A program made the position numbers and the translations under genes. A stretch of DNA of 64,000 nucleotides, taken from positions 12,721-76,720 of the forward strand of contig JBMYOX010000008.1 in the NCBI GenBank assembly GCA_049599735.1. The letters run 5' to 3'. Source of the DNA: Pontibacterium sp049599735. GTDB taxonomy: Bacteria; Pseudomonadota; Gammaproteobacteria; Pseudomonadales; Balneatricaceae. The notes under the pieces were generated by a model. The model searched no databases, was not told where the DNA came from, and saw nothing but the letters and a program-made list of their open reading frames with translations. Numbering within the stretch: position 1 is the first letter of the stretch; every line of letters begins with the position of its first letter. Positions 17,001 through 25,746 of this stretch are shown here, in pieces.

Positions 17001-17230
17001 TCTTCAACCGGCAGCAGTACGGAGCGTTCCACATCTTCGGCGGCCGCGCCGCTCCAGGCAACTTGTACGGTAATAATATCCAGCTCGAACGTGGGGAAAA
17101 ACTGGGTGTTGAGCTTTTTAATACTCCAGGCCCCGGCAAGAATCATCAGGATCATCAGCAGGTTAGCTGCGACCCGGTGTGATGCAAAAATAGCCGTCAG
17201 ATTTTGCAGCGGCCCCTGATAGTGGTTCAT
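14096..17230 (-). CDS. RND-family efflux permease
   Basis: A 1044-residue inner-membrane proton antiporter of the AcrB/HAE type, the size expected for the family. It has an N-terminal TM (about 20-38), two large periplasmic loops and two groups of TM helices. The proton-relay aspartates are in GIIVDDAIVVGED in TM4. The second half has the matching GLSGIVINDSIVLI segment. It overlaps the upstream adaptor gene by four bases (ATGA), so the two are co-translated; there is no outer-membrane channel gene nearby, so the pump must borrow a TolC-type channel. Substrate unknown. Confidence 0.94.
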   Translation of the reverse strand: MNHYQGPLQNLTAIFASHRVAANLLMILMILAGAWSIKKLNTQFFPTFELDIITVQVAWSGAAAEDVERSVLLPVEEELKSIPEIDTLFSTATQGMASVRLELKEGTNADVLLDEIKQKIDSIERDLPADAEKPLVQKIIRYESVASLLVTGEALQLEELRPLARRFERELLQAGISKIDFSGMPKQEIAIQLPSQQLHELDMTLSEISANIQQRSLDLPAGTAAKSEGARQIRSLSQQRDVEGFRQLPLLTDSSGRLVRLGDVADISLRTQDDQIELFYQDAPAILIRVRRTETEDTLKTAELLNNWLEKARPTLPPNIQVITFDERWQPVKDRISLLLKNGLGGLALVICILFLFLNARVAAWVTVGIPVSFLATLAVLYSIGGTINMISLFGLIMALGIIVDDAIVVGEDTLSHLKRGEPGLQAAIGGAHRMLAPVMASSLTTIAAFLPLLMLEGRIGSILIDIPTVIICVIIASLIECFLILPGHLHHSLHKVSDLHPSKVRLKLDAAFDHFRDVTFRRFVTKALQFRWATIAASFALFIFAFALLAGGRIKFNFFPAVERDSMTANVQFAAGTDKAQVARFLSHLETTLWQTDKALEGENVKVAFQQQLQADFSRTSVSAFKGDEFGALKIEMFSADSRTISNKTLIKNWRQRIQIPAGVEKFAIDQARSGPSGKAIEVKLSGTNMDHLKAASLELQTLLKGYSGLSNVDDDLPYGKSQLIYSLTPAGKATGLTLETVGRQLRAAFDGVKVQSFYQDQEEVEVRVSLPDNERNRLRAIEQLPLVLPGGGTTLLANVVEFKAKQGLDTLQRVDGQLAINVSADLDESVANANEIIDNLKTSSLEQITSRYGIEASFEGSNKRQRRTMSDMKMGLFLALTLIYIILAWVFSSYTWPIAIMLAIPLGLTGATLGHGLLGIDLTILSLFGFFGLSGIVINDSIVLITFYKQLRSQGMAINEAIIEAACQRLRAVLLTSLTTIAGLTPILFETSLQAQFLIPMAVSIVFGLAYGTVLILLFVPSMLTVIESIRGRFGLKPNHTA

Positions 17231-18492
17231 TGGCCCGCCTCTTTAACTTTCAGGCCGGTGCTGGCGTTGGGTAATTGGGTAGTGACAAGTTTATCGCCGG
17301 GTTTTATGTCAGCGCCGCGCACCAGAATTTGTGTTTTGCCATTTGCCAGTGTGATTTCACCGGCACGCTCTACCGTGATGGCTTGCAGGCGCTGCTCGCT
17401 AATGCGGTAAATCCGATCGATACCGTAAAGTGCCTGGGGCGGTAATGCGATCAGGTTTGTCTGTTGGGGTAACTTCAGCGACAGGGAAATTGAGCGGCCC
17501 GGTTCCGGATGTAAGTCTGTTGTTTCTATATCAAAAAAGGCATCAACACCGGCACGTCCACCATTTACCTCACTGGCCAGGCGGTCAAGTTTTAAGCGCA
17601 GTGGCTGGCTGTCTATCATTGCCTGGGCAGATAAGTCAGACTGCCCGACAAGGGCACTGCGTATCTGGGGCAGTATGCGTGAAGGAATCTGGGTGCGAAC
17701 TTCCAGGCGATTCAGACCATACAGGGTCAGCAGGGTATCGCCGCTGTGCACCCGATCACCAGGAGATACCTGTAGCCTGGCAACACGACCCTCAAAAGGA
17801 GCTTTAATCTGGGAGCGCTCCAGGTCCAGCAGGGCGGCATCGTATAGTGCTTTGGCCCGCTGCAGGTTGGCATCCATTTGTTTCAGGCGGTTAGGGTGAT
17901 CGTTAATGGCTTGCTGGCGGCTATTTAGTGACAGGGCCTGCTGGTGGTAACTGATACGGGCATTGTCCAGCTGGTTTTGACTGCCTGCATTACGTTTAAT
18001 CAGGCTTTCATAACGACTGACACTTTTTTGACTGAGTTGCAGCAGGTTCTTTTCAATCACCAGGGCTTTCAGGTCTGCATTATGGCGTATCTGCTCGGCT
18101 GCCCGCTGAGCTTCACTGTTACGCAAATCAGCTTCACGCTGGCTCACCAGTAAACGGATATCCCGATCATCCAATTGCAGCAGCAGGTCGCCGGTTTTGA
18201 AGTAACGCCCTTCATCCGTGGGCACATCCGCCACGTAGGCATTGATGGAAGATGATAAAGTGGTGACGCGGGGTGATTCAATCTTGCCGTAGAGTGTCAG
18301 CTCCGGTTGGTAAGCCGAGAGTTGGGCTTCCTGCACGCTAACCGCCCATACCTTTTCCTGGGCCGCACGGGAAGGCGCCTGGGGTTTGGTAGACTTCATA
18401 AACATGAAGCTGGCAATCGCCAGACTCAGAAACAATAAAGGCAAAAACCATTTAAGAAATGTGTGTTTGCGGGAGGAGCTTACCTGCGTCAT
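17227..18492 (-). CDS. RND periplasmic adaptor (membrane fusion protein)
   Basis: A 421-residue membrane fusion protein that links the permease to an outer-membrane channel. An N-terminal anchor helix covers about 14-32 (WFLPLLFLSLAIASFMFM). It is followed by the lipoyl/barrel-sandwich halves (YFKTGDLLLQLDDRDI and APFEGRVARLQVSPGDRV) around a long Gln/Asp-rich alpha-hairpin (about 110-215), then beta-barrel and membrane-proximal domains. It is upstream of and overlaps the permease gene. A 249-base spacer separates it from the divergent hydrolase gene and must hold both promoters. Confidence 0.93.
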   Translation of the reverse strand: MTQVSSSRKHTFLKWFLPLLFLSLAIASFMFMKSTKPQAPSRAAQEKVWAVSVQEAQLSAYQPELTLYGKIESPRVTTLSSSINAYVADVPTDEGRYFKTGDLLLQLDDRDIRLLVSQREADLRNSEAQRAAEQIRHNADLKALVIEKNLLQLSQKSVSRYESLIKRNAGSQNQLDNARISYHQQALSLNSRQQAINDHPNRLKQMDANLQRAKALYDAALLDLERSQIKAPFEGRVARLQVSPGDRVHSGDTLLTLYGLNRLEVRTQIPSRILPQIRSALVGQSDLSAQAMIDSQPLRLKLDRLASEVNGGRAGVDAFFDIETTDLHPEPGRSISLSLKLPQQTNLIALPPQALYGIDRIYRISEQRLQAITVERAGEITLANGKTQILVRGADIKPGDKLVTTQLPNASTGLKVKEAGQ

Positions 18493-18741
18493 AAAAACAT
18501 ATTCCCTGATTCTGATAGTCGGGCTGTTGGGTGACTTTAGAATTTAAAGATGGCTGTGATTGGTTTGTAGCGGACATTAGTCTATCTGCCAGGTGACTGC
18601 TAGCCAACTTTACAATTCTTAACGGCATGTTACTTTAGAATAACGCTGTGGCCATTGTGTTTTAGTCCCTTATTATTCTCTTTTCAGCGTATATTTATTC
18701 AGGCTGTTCAGGCATCTGTCCTGATCATTGCAGGAGGTTTT

Positions 18742-19587
18742 ATGCATACGGATTCAGTTCTTTGCCTTAATAGTCAGGGCTTTCATCGTATGGTTTACCA
18801 TCAGTGGGGCAGCGATGATAACGAGCGGGTATTGGTTTGTGTGCATGGACTGGCACGCAACAGCCGCGACTTTGATGAGCTGGCAAAAAGCCTGGCGCGG
18901 GACTATCGGGTGATCTGCCCGGATATTGTAGGACGTGGCAGCAGTGACTGGTTACCAACGGGTAGCCCGTACGGTCTGCCTCAATACCTGAACGATATGA
19001 CCACCTTGCTCGCCCGGCTGAATGTGGAACAGGTTGACTGGCTGGGTACGTCTATGGGTGGCATTATCGGCATCTGCCTGGCCGCACAACCGAATAGCCC
19101 CATTCGTAGCTTGGTACTTAATGATATAGGCAGCTTTATTCCTGCCAACGCATTGCAGCGCATTAGCAGCTACCTGGGGCACAAAGAATTCTCTACCCTG
19201 GCAGAGGTGGAGCAGTACATGAAAAGCCATTATCTGGCGCTGAAAAACCTGAATGAATTACAGTGGCAACACCTGGTTCGACAGGGTGTACGGCCACTTG
19301 AATCAGGGGGCTATGCCTTGCATTATGATCCAGCCATCGCCCAGGCCACCGCCGCCATGGCTGATCAGGATGTAGACCTGATGCCTTTCTGGCGGGCTAT
19401 TCAGTGCCCCCAGGCCCTTATTTGGGGAGAGGCATCTGATGTCTTAACGGCGGATACCGTGACTCAAATGCAGGCGCTTAACAGTGATATGGCGTTGCTT
19501 GGTTTGCCGGGGATATGCCATGCGCCTTCCCTGATGGAAGCCGATCAGATTCGCTGGGTTCAGCACTGGCTTCGTCATCACCAATAA
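18742..19587 (+). CDS. Alpha/beta-hydrolase
   Basis: A 281-residue alpha/beta-hydrolase. The HGLARN oxyanion region is at 35-40, the nucleophile elbow LGTSMGG has Ser104, and the catalytic His is in GICHAPSL near residue 264. I use ATG 18742 because AGGAGG stands seven bases upstream; the in-frame start at 18655 adds a hydrophobic lead without a ribosome binding site. It is followed 13 bases later by the P-loop kinase gene. The substrate is unknown. Confidence 0.87.
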   Translation: MHTDSVLCLNSQGFHRMVYHQWGSDDNERVLVCVHGLARNSRDFDELAKSLARDYRVICPDIVGRGSSDWLPTGSPYGLPQYLNDMTTLLARLNVEQVDWLGTSMGGIIGICLAAQPNSPIRSLVLNDIGSFIPANALQRISSYLGHKEFSTLAEVEQYMKSHYLALKNLNELQWQHLVRQGVRPLESGGYALHYDPAIAQATAAMADQDVDLMPFWRAIQCPQALIWGEASDVLTADTVTQMQALNSDMALLGLPGICHAPSLMEADQIRWVQHWLRHHQ

Positions 19588-19600
19588 AACAGAGGTTTGA

Positions 19601-20611
19601 ATGAGTGTATTAACCCACTGGCCGGAAGATCAGCTTTGTTTGAGTTATAAAGAGCGCCAGCATGCCGTTGAGGCGGTTGAAAAAGCCTTTGCCTCCACAC
19701 TGGAAAGCCTGAAGGTCGATATCGGACTGGTGGAAATGTTTGAGTCCATTTATGTGCCTTTAGGTGCCTGGCTGGCCCGTCGTAAACAGTTGCAGCCGGG
19801 GCCACTGGTATTAGGAATTAACGGCGCGCAGGGGGCCGGGAAGTCAACACTGTTTAATCTGCTGGAAGTGATTCTGACGGAAGGTTTTGATTTAAGAGTG
19901 GTGGGTTTTTCAATTGATGATCTGTATAAAACCCGGGAGGAACGGGAGGCGCTGGGTGCCGATGTGCATGCGCTGCTGCGTACCCGGGGTGTACCGGGCA
20001 CCCATGATGTGGCGCTGGGAAGAGATATTCTGGACTCGTTAAAGAACAGTGATGAGAACAGTGTGACTAAAATACCGGTATTTGATAAATCGATTGATGA
20101 CCGCTGCGAGGCGGCGGTTTGGCAGGAGTGGCTGGGGCCTGCGGATATTATTGTACTGGAAGGTTGGTGCGTGGGTGCAAATCCTCAGGCAGCATCTTCA
20201 CTCTATGATCCTATTAATGCACTTGAAGCTTGTGAAGATGTTGATGGTGCCTGGCGTCATCATGTTAATGCGCAACTGTCCGGTGAGTATAGAGAACTGT
20301 TCGATATGCTGGATGTGCTCTTAATGTTAAAAGTGCCCAGCATGGATGCCGTTTTTGAATGGCGCTCGCTTCAGGAGAAAAAGCTGGCGGAGCGGGTGAA
20401 GTATATCTACGATACGCAGCAACCGACCGATCATCTGCGCATCATGGATGAAGGTCAGATTCAGCGTTTTATCCAGCATTATGAACGTTTGACACGGCAT
20501 ATGCTGGAAGAGATGCCGGATCGGGCAGATGTTACGCTGCTACTGAACGATAACCATAAAATTTACGATATTCAGGTGAACTGTCCCCTGGATAATACGG
20601 AAACACGCTGA
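19601..20611 (+). CDS. P-loop kinase of the glycerate-3-kinase type
   Basis: A 336-residue P-loop kinase with Walker A GAQGAGKST at 75-83, then GFSIDDLYKTREER, RGVPGTHD and EGWCVGAN. These are the marks of the family containing plant-type D-glycerate 3-kinase and bacterial YggC-like proteins, related to uridine and pantothenate kinases. It probably phosphorylates a small hydroxylated metabolite, perhaps glycerate. Its stop overlaps the start of the downstream lipoprotein gene by one base, so it is in an operon with the hydrolase before it and the lipoprotein after it. Confidence 0.82.
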   Translation: MSVLTHWPEDQLCLSYKERQHAVEAVEKAFASTLESLKVDIGLVEMFESIYVPLGAWLARRKQLQPGPLVLGINGAQGAGKSTLFNLLEVILTEGFDLRVVGFSIDDLYKTREEREALGADVHALLRTRGVPGTHDVALGRDILDSLKNSDENSVTKIPVFDKSIDDRCEAAVWQEWLGPADIIVLEGWCVGANPQAASSLYDPINALEACEDVDGAWRHHVNAQLSGEYRELFDMLDVLLMLKVPSMDAVFEWRSLQEKKLAERVKYIYDTQQPTDHLRIMDEGQIQRFIQHYERLTRHMLEEMPDRADVTLLLNDNHKIYDIQVNCPLDNTETR

Positions 20612-21264
20612 TGAACTTGATCTTACGACCCCTGTTTTGTTTTTCATTATTCATAATGCTGACCGGCTGTCAGACTGCTTATTACTCTGCTATGGAGCAA
20701 GTAGGCGTCCATAAACGGGATATTCTGGTCGATCGGGTGGTTGATGCGCGGGACGCCCAGTCTGATGCCCAGGAACAGTTTAAAGATGCACTGGAGCAGT
20801 TTCGCTCGGTTGTACAGTTTGATGGCGGCGAGCTGGATGCCATCTACAATCAGCTCCAGGCGGAATATGATGACAGTGTAGATGCGGCCGATGATGTAAG
20901 AAGCCGTATTGATAACGTTGAAGATGTGGCAGAGGCGCTGTTTGAGGAATGGACAGAAGAACTGACGCTGTACAGTAACCGTAAACTGCGTGATCAGAGT
21001 GCGCGTCAGCTACGTGATACTCAAAAGCGTTATGCTGAACTGTTACGCAGCCTGAAACAAGCTGAAAAGCGTATGGCACCGGTGCTGTCTTCTTTGCAGG
21101 ATAATGTGCTTTATCTGAAACATAACCTGAATGCCCGGGCGATTGGTGCGCTAAAAGGAGAGTTCCGGGGTATCAAACAGGATATGGATTTACTGTTACG
21201 GGATATGCAGCGTGCGATTAAACAATCCGATGCGTTTATCCGGCAGATGGATAAGCGGGGTTAG
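20611..21264 (+). CDS. DUF2959 lipoprotein
   Basis: A 217-residue lipoprotein: signal peptide with lipobox LTGC (Cys20), then an almost fully helical, charged body with coiled-coil character (QSDAQEQFKDALEQFRSVV, QARQLRDTQKRYAELLRSL). This is the DUF2959 family pattern. Function unknown; it should be attached to the periplasmic face of a membrane. It follows the kinase with a one-base overlap. Confidence 0.86.
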   Translation: MNLILRPLFCFSLFIMLTGCQTAYYSAMEQVGVHKRDILVDRVVDARDAQSDAQEQFKDALEQFRSVVQFDGGELDAIYNQLQAEYDDSVDAADDVRSRIDNVEDVAEALFEEWTEELTLYSNRKLRDQSARQLRDTQKRYAELLRSLKQAEKRMAPVLSSLQDNVLYLKHNLNARAIGALKGEFRGIKQDMDLLLRDMQRAIKQSDAFIRQMDKRG

Positions 21265-21302
21265 TTTTATCGGACCACAGGTTGATGCAAATGCCCTGAC
21301 CG

Positions 21303-21986
21303 TCAGATCGGAAAAAATGTCATAGAGGCTGCACTGTGTACAACGTTTTTAATAGTACGGTTGGTGGTATCGGCAATAATGGCTGCCAGCATATCCTGCA
21401 GTGCAATCATTTTTCCGAACTGACGTTCAAAGCTCAGGTTTTGGATGCCCTCCCGGGACAGACCGTTGGTGAGTAGCAGAGGCTTTCCCTGAGGGTCTGA
21501 ATGGTTATTCAATTGCCAGGCGATGGTCTCCAGATTGCGGGCGCTGTTATAGAGTTTTTGCTGATCCAGTTCGTCCAGTATAAAGAAGGCCTGCTTGTGA
21601 TTGTAGGCAGCATCAATCATTGAACGAATGCCCATCATCAGTGCAAATACCCGGTCCTGTTGATAGGACAGGGAGAGCGCCCGTTGTATCAGGTTATTGC
21701 TCAGGCGTCCTTCGAATTCGGGGTAACCCTCAGGCGGAAAGGGGGACATAATCTGCTGAACGCGCAGATCAATGCTCATACGGGGTGTTTTTGCCAGTTC
21801 CCGGGGGTTGCGCTTGTAGAGTTTGCTGGTGAGCTCAACGAGAAGCCGGTCAAGGGTTTTACGGTGGGCATCTGCGACCATATCAATATCGGATTTGGCC
21901 AGATTGCGAATATCAAAGGTACGTATACTGCCGGAATTGCAGCCCGCAATGAAGAGCGCCACTATAAGAAGTAGTGAGATACGCAT
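21303..21986 (-). CDS. Unknown lipoprotein
   Basis: A 227-residue predicted lipoprotein with a short signal peptide and lipobox IAGC (Cys16). The mature part is helical with a conserved-looking RTFDIRNLAKSDIDMVADAH start and a centre with ALMMGIRSMIDAAYNHKQ. I do not recognise a domain. It is convergent with the DUF2959 gene (39-base spacer) and divergent from pdxH. The 247 bases up to pdxH hold no gene I can support. Confidence 0.7.
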   Translation of the reverse strand: MRISLLLIVALFIAGCNSGSIRTFDIRNLAKSDIDMVADAHRKTLDRLLVELTSKLYKRNPRELAKTPRMSIDLRVQQIMSPFPPEGYPEFEGRLSNNLIQRALSLSYQQDRVFALMMGIRSMIDAAYNHKQAFFILDELDQQKLYNSARNLETIAWQLNNHSDPQGKPLLLTNGLSREGIQNLSFERQFGKMIALQDMLAAIIADTTNRTIKNVVHSAASMTFFPI

Positions 21987-22233
21987 CGGTCAAATTTTCA
22001 CCCCGACTGATAAATGCTGATATTGCTTGCTACCTGGTTTTCACAGTATGCCATGGAATCAGGATCTACAAGTCTGTTTTTGTAAGTTTTACGTAAAGCC
22101 GATTTTAAAGCTACCGATTTACTATCAGTGTGCGTAATAATTGTCCTCAGCGCTTCAGGTGAAGCGTATTTGCTGTGCTTAGGAAGGGCTGCTGTTATGA
22201 GGCCTGAAAAATCGAGTAAGAGATAAAATAACG

Positions 22234-22875
22234 ATGAGTAACGACTATAGCCGCCTGAGGCGGGAGTATCTGGCACAGCCTCTGCACCGTGAGGAATTGC
22301 AGGCAGATCCGGTACAGCAGTTTGCACGCTGGCTGGAAAAAGCGACAGAGGTGTCGCCCGATGATGCAACTTCTATGACACTGGCAACGGCCGGTCTCTC
22401 GGGTATGCCCTCGGCCCGTATTGTACTGCTGAAACATTTTGATCAGCAGGGTTTTGCCTGGTATACCGATTATCGCAGTCAAAAGGGGCAGGCTTTAGCT
22501 GAAAATCCTCAGGCTGAATTGATGTTTTACTGGTACGGACTGGAGCGCCAGGTACGTATTCAGGGCACAGTGGAAAAGTTACCTCAGACCCAGGGTGAAA
22601 AATATTTTAATGAGCGCCCTGTTGGCAGTCGCCTGAGCGCGGCGGCCTCCTGTCAGAGTGCTGTTATTGAGAGCCGTCAGGCATTGGAGCAAAGGGTAGA
22701 GGCACTTCAAACCCGTTATCCTGAGGGAGATATACCTCATCCACCTGAGTGGGGAGGTTATATTCTGAAACCAACACACTTTGAATTCTGGCAGGGACGG
22801 GAGAGTCGTTTGCACGACCGTTTTATCTACCGCCTGAAAGATAATCAGTGGGTCATTGAGCGGTTACAGCCATGA
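22234..22875 (+). CDS. pdxH: Pyridoxamine 5'-phosphate oxidase
   Basis: A 213-residue FMN enzyme that oxidises PNP or PMP to pyridoxal 5'-phosphate. Family marks are the LRREYLAQPLHREEL start, TLATAGLSGMPSARIVLLKHFD, YTDYRSQKGQALAENP and the C-terminal WQGRESRLHDR. Length fits E. coli PdxH (218). The stop overlaps the start of the next gene by four bases. It is the first gene of a plus-strand run that continues through the carboxylesterase and slyD. Confidence 0.97.
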   Translation: MSNDYSRLRREYLAQPLHREELQADPVQQFARWLEKATEVSPDDATSMTLATAGLSGMPSARIVLLKHFDQQGFAWYTDYRSQKGQALAENPQAELMFYWYGLERQVRIQGTVEKLPQTQGEKYFNERPVGSRLSAAASCQSAVIESRQALEQRVEALQTRYPEGDIPHPPEWGGYILKPTHFEFWQGRESRLHDRFIYRLKDNQWVIERLQP

Positions 22876-23555
22876 TAAATGCTTATTTGGAAACCGCTAT
22901 CGTTGAGCCTGAGGTGCCTGCAACAGCCTCAGTCATCTGGCTGCATGGTTTAGGCGCAGACGGACATGACTTTGAGGCGGCCGTGCCGCTGCTGAATTTA
23001 CCGCAGACTGCCCCGATCCGTTTTATATTTCCCCATGCGCCAGTGCGCCCGGTGACGATTAATAATGGCTGGCCAATGCGTTCCTGGTACGACATTCTGG
23101 CGATTGATATTGAGCGACGTATTGATGAACAGGCGCTGATGGACTCTGTCGCGCAGATCAGCCTGCTGATTGAACGGGAAATCGGGCGGGGCATTGCACC
23201 GGAACGTATTATACTGGCAGGCTTTTCCCAGGGCGGCGCGGTAGCCTATCAGACGGCACTTTGTTATCCACAGCGTTTAGGGGGGCTGGTGGTGCTCTCA
23301 ACCTATATGGCAACCACCCATAAGATTCGACAGGAGAAAAGCCCGGCGAATGCCAACCTGCCTGTTTGGCTGGCCCACGGTGTATTGGATGATGTGGTGC
23401 CTTTTTCACTGGGGGAGCAGGCTGTAGTTGAGTTGCAGCACCAGGGTTATGAGCCTGAGTGGCACCGTTATCCTATTGCCCATGAGGTTTCTGCTGAAGA
23501 GCTGACAGAGCTGGGGCACTGGATAGAACAGATTTTAGACGTTAAGGAATTATGA
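22872..23555 (+). CDS. Carboxylesterase (phospholipase/carboxylesterase family)
   Basis: A 227-residue serine esterase. It has IWLHGLGADGHDF at 22-34 and the nucleophile motif GFSQGG with Ser119; Asp174 (VLDDVVP) and His204 (PIAHEV) complete the triad. It belongs to the group of Pseudomonas EstB-type and acyl-protein-thioesterase-like enzymes. It overlaps pdxH by four bases and ends just before slyD, so all three are co-transcribed. Natural substrate unknown. Confidence 0.92.
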   Translation: MINAYLETAIVEPEVPATASVIWLHGLGADGHDFEAAVPLLNLPQTAPIRFIFPHAPVRPVTINNGWPMRSWYDILAIDIERRIDEQALMDSVAQISLLIEREIGRGIAPERIILAGFSQGGAVAYQTALCYPQRLGGLVVLSTYMATTHKIRQEKSPANANLPVWLAHGVLDDVVPFSLGEQAVVELQHQGYEPEWHRYPIAHEVSAEELTELGHWIEQILDVKEL

Positions 23556-23557
23556 AT

Positions 23558-24028
23558 ATGAAAATTACCCAGGATGCCGTTGCACTCTTTCATTACGCGC
23601 TGGTTGACCGCAAGAACAAAGTACTGGATGGCTCGCGCGGTGGTGCTCCGCTGCCCTACCTGCATGGTCACCAAAATATAGTACCAGGTTTGGAAAAAGC
23701 GATGGAAGGGCGTGAAGCCGGGGATAAGTTTAAGATCACGCTGATGCCAAGTGAAGCCTACGGTGAGCGTGATGAGGAACTGGTGCATGTTATTGATCGT
23801 GTCTCTTTTGAAGGTATGGGTGAGCTGAAAGTGGGGATGCACTGCCAAACTGAAGATGAAGAGGGTAATCCACAACTAGTCACCGTGCTTGAGTTTAACG
23901 ATGAAGAAGTGGCTGTTGACGGCAATCACCCCTTCGCAGGCAAAGCGCTGACCTTTGATGTGGAAGTGATGGATGTGCGACCAGCCACAGAAGATGAACT
24001 GGCCCTGGGAAGGGTCAGTCCGGGGTAA
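23558..24028 (+). CDS. slyD: FKBP-type peptidyl-prolyl isomerase, SlyD-like
   Basis: A 156-residue FKBP isomerase with inserted IF chaperone domain: KITQDAVALFHYALVD and PYLHGHQNIVPGLEKAMEGR belong to the FKBP part; PSEAYGERDEEL and the middle segment are the insert. The His-rich metal-binding tail of E. coli SlyD is absent, which is common. Two ATGs are close (23552, 23558); AAGGA suits the second better (nine-base spacing). It follows the esterase directly and is cytosolic. Confidence 0.93.
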   Translation: MKITQDAVALFHYALVDRKNKVLDGSRGGAPLPYLHGHQNIVPGLEKAMEGREAGDKFKITLMPSEAYGERDEELVHVIDRVSFEGMGELKVGMHCQTEDEEGNPQLVTVLEFNDEEVAVDGNHPFAGKALTFDVEVMDVRPATEDELALGRVSPG

Positions 24029-24077
24029 GCACAGGCTCACATATATTATTTAATATCAGCTAGTTAAGGTTTTGTTC

Positions 24078-24434
24078 GTGGATATAGTCTACATACGTGA
24101 ATTAGAAGTGGAAACGGTTATAGGTATCTATGACTGGGAGCGGGAAATCCGTCAGGTTGTCAGTCTTGATCTGGATATGGGTACGGATATCCGTCAGGCC
24201 GTTGCCACCGAAAATGTTGAGAACACGCTGAATTATAAGACAGTATCTGAGTGTCTGATTGAGTTTGTTGAACAAAGTGAGTTTCAGCTGGTGGAAACCC
24301 TGGCTGAGGAGCTCGCTGAACTGGTGATGCAGACCTTTCCGGTGCCCTGGTTGCGCCTGCGTGTGGGCAAACCCGGTGCGGTGCCTGCGGCCCGTGATGT
24401 GGGTGTGATTATCGAGCGCGGAGCGCGCACCTGA
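24078..24434 (+). CDS. folB: Dihydroneopterin aldolase
   Basis: A 118-residue enzyme of tetrahydrofolate synthesis, cleaving dihydroneopterin to 6-hydroxymethyl-dihydropterin. It starts with GTG at 24078, giving the usual MDIVYIRELEVETVIGIYDW; TAAGGT lies seven bases upstream. The TTG at 24072 is less likely. LNYKTVSE and the final VRVGKPGAVPAARDVGV-type segment (here LRVGKPGAVP) are conserved. Its stop overlaps the folK start by one base. Confidence 0.95.
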   Translation: MDIVYIRELEVETVIGIYDWEREIRQVVSLDLDMGTDIRQAVATENVENTLNYKTVSECLIEFVEQSEFQLVETLAEELAELVMQTFPVPWLRLRVGKPGAVPAARDVGVIIERGART

Positions 24435-24949
24435 TGGCACAGGTGTTTGTCAGTATTGGCAGCAACCAGAATCGTACGGCTTATATTTGCGCTGCGTTGG
24501 ATGCACTTCAGTCTCTGTTTGGTGATTTACAGTTATCCACCGTCTATGAAAGCGAAGCCGTAGGTTTTTCGGGTGATAATTTTTATAACCTGGTGGCGGG
24601 TTTTGAGACCCGCTTGTCGGTGGGGCAATTATCCCGAACGCTGAAAGCGGTTGAAGACGATAATGGCCGTTGTCGGCAGGGGCCAAAATTCAGCGGGCGT
24701 ACCCTGGATATCGATATTCTGACGTACGATGAGCAGGTGGGTTGCTGCGAGGGTGTGCAATTGCCAAGGGATGAAATTACCCGTAATGCTTTTGTGCTTT
24801 TGCCGCTTTCTGAGCTTGCGCCGACGGTAATACACCCGCTGACAGGTCAGACTTATGAGCAGCTGTGGCAGGCCTATGATCCATTGTCGCAACGCCTTTG
24901 GCCGGTGGACTTTAACTGGCGAAATCGGGTTATTTCCCGCATACGCTGA
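24434..24949 (+). CDS. folK: 2-amino-4-hydroxy-6-hydroxymethyldihydropteridine pyrophosphokinase
   Basis: A 171-residue HPPK that pyrophosphorylates hydroxymethyl-dihydropterin, the step after FolB. SIGSNQNR at the start and GPKFSGRTLDIDILTYD, with the two Mg-binding aspartates, identify the family; PRDEITRNAFVLLPL is the conserved end. The one-base overlap with folB makes a clear folBK pair. It is convergent with the pteridine reductase gene. Confidence 0.96.
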   Translation: MAQVFVSIGSNQNRTAYICAALDALQSLFGDLQLSTVYESEAVGFSGDNFYNLVAGFETRLSVGQLSRTLKAVEDDNGRCRQGPKFSGRTLDIDILTYDEQVGCCEGVQLPRDEITRNAFVLLPLSELAPTVIHPLTGQTYEQLWQAYDPLSQRLWPVDFNWRNRVISRIR

Positions 24950-24995
24950 CCTGTATCGTTTGGTGTATGAACAGGCCTGCTTCGTGGGTAGATTA

Positions 24996-25742
24996 TCAGC
25001 TGTAGAGCCCCCGCCCGCCGTCAACGGCCAGGATCTGGCCGGTAATAAACTGCGCACCGGCCAGGTAGGCGACCGCATCAGCAATATCCCCGGCGGTGCC
25101 GCTGCGGGCCAGCGGTGTTTTTTGCAGAATAGCCTGCTGTTCTTCCTCAGAGATTGCTGCCTGATCTTCAGGCCAGAGTATCGGGCCGGGTGCTACACCA
25201 TTAATACGCACCTGGGGCGCGAGTTCTTTTGCCAGCACTTTGGTCATCATCTCAAGACCTGCTTTAGCGATTGAATAGATGGCATAACCGGTTAAACCAC
25301 GCTGTGCATGTACATCGATGATATTAATTACGGCACCGGATCGCTTTTTTAAATCGTCGCTAAACGCGGCAGTAAGAAAATAAGCGGCGCGCAGGTTACT
25401 GTTGATCAGGTCATCCCACTGAGACTGGTCGCTGTGTGCCAGTGGGGTGGGGTAAAAGCTGGACGCATTGTTGATTAGCAGATCGAGTTCACCAAAATCT
25501 GTCTGAAGCTGCCTGACCCGTTCAGAGACGGCGGTCATATCGTTCAGGTCTGCGGCGATTGTATACGCCGAGTCAGGCCTTAGTGTATTAAGCTCAGCAG
25601 CCAGCCTGTTGGCCTCGGTGCCTGAGTGGCGGTAATGAATAATCACCCGATAACCCTGCTTGTGCAGGCAGCGGCTGATCTCAGCGCCAATGCGCCGGGC
25701 GCCGCCGGTGATCAGAGCCGTTCGTGAGTCACAGGTTTTCAA
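24996..25742 (-). CDS. Pteridine reductase (short-chain dehydrogenase)
   Basis: A 248-residue SDR enzyme. The cofactor loop ALITGGARRIGAEI and the catalytic YAIYSIAKAGL motif (Tyr and Lys) are present; the Arg-rich GGARRIG and HYRHSG suggest NADPH use, as in PTR1/FolM pteridine reductases that reduce dihydrobiopterin or dihydrofolate. I start at TTG 25742: AAGGA lies six bases upstream and this avoids the 53-base overlap with cca that the first ATG (25799) would need. It faces folBK, which fits a pterin role. Confidence 0.85.
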   Translation of the reverse strand: MKTCDSRTALITGGARRIGAEISRCLHKQGYRVIIHYRHSGTEANRLAAELNTLRPDSAYTIAADLNDMTAVSERVRQLQTDFGELDLLINNASSFYPTPLAHSDQSQWDDLINSNLRAAYFLTAAFSDDLKKRSGAVINIIDVHAQRGLTGYAIYSIAKAGLEMMTKVLAKELAPQVRINGVAPGPILWPEDQAAISEEEQQAILQKTPLARSGTAGDIADAVAYLAGAQFITGQILAVDGGRGLYS

Positions 25743-25746
25743 AGAC

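Noticed and set aside
21998..22369. Minus-strand frame of 123 codons ending just before the unknown lipoprotein
   Set aside because: Its first half is antisense to pdxH and it has no start codon or ribosome binding site in the gap; the gap part alone (about 60 codons) cannot be shown to be a gene.
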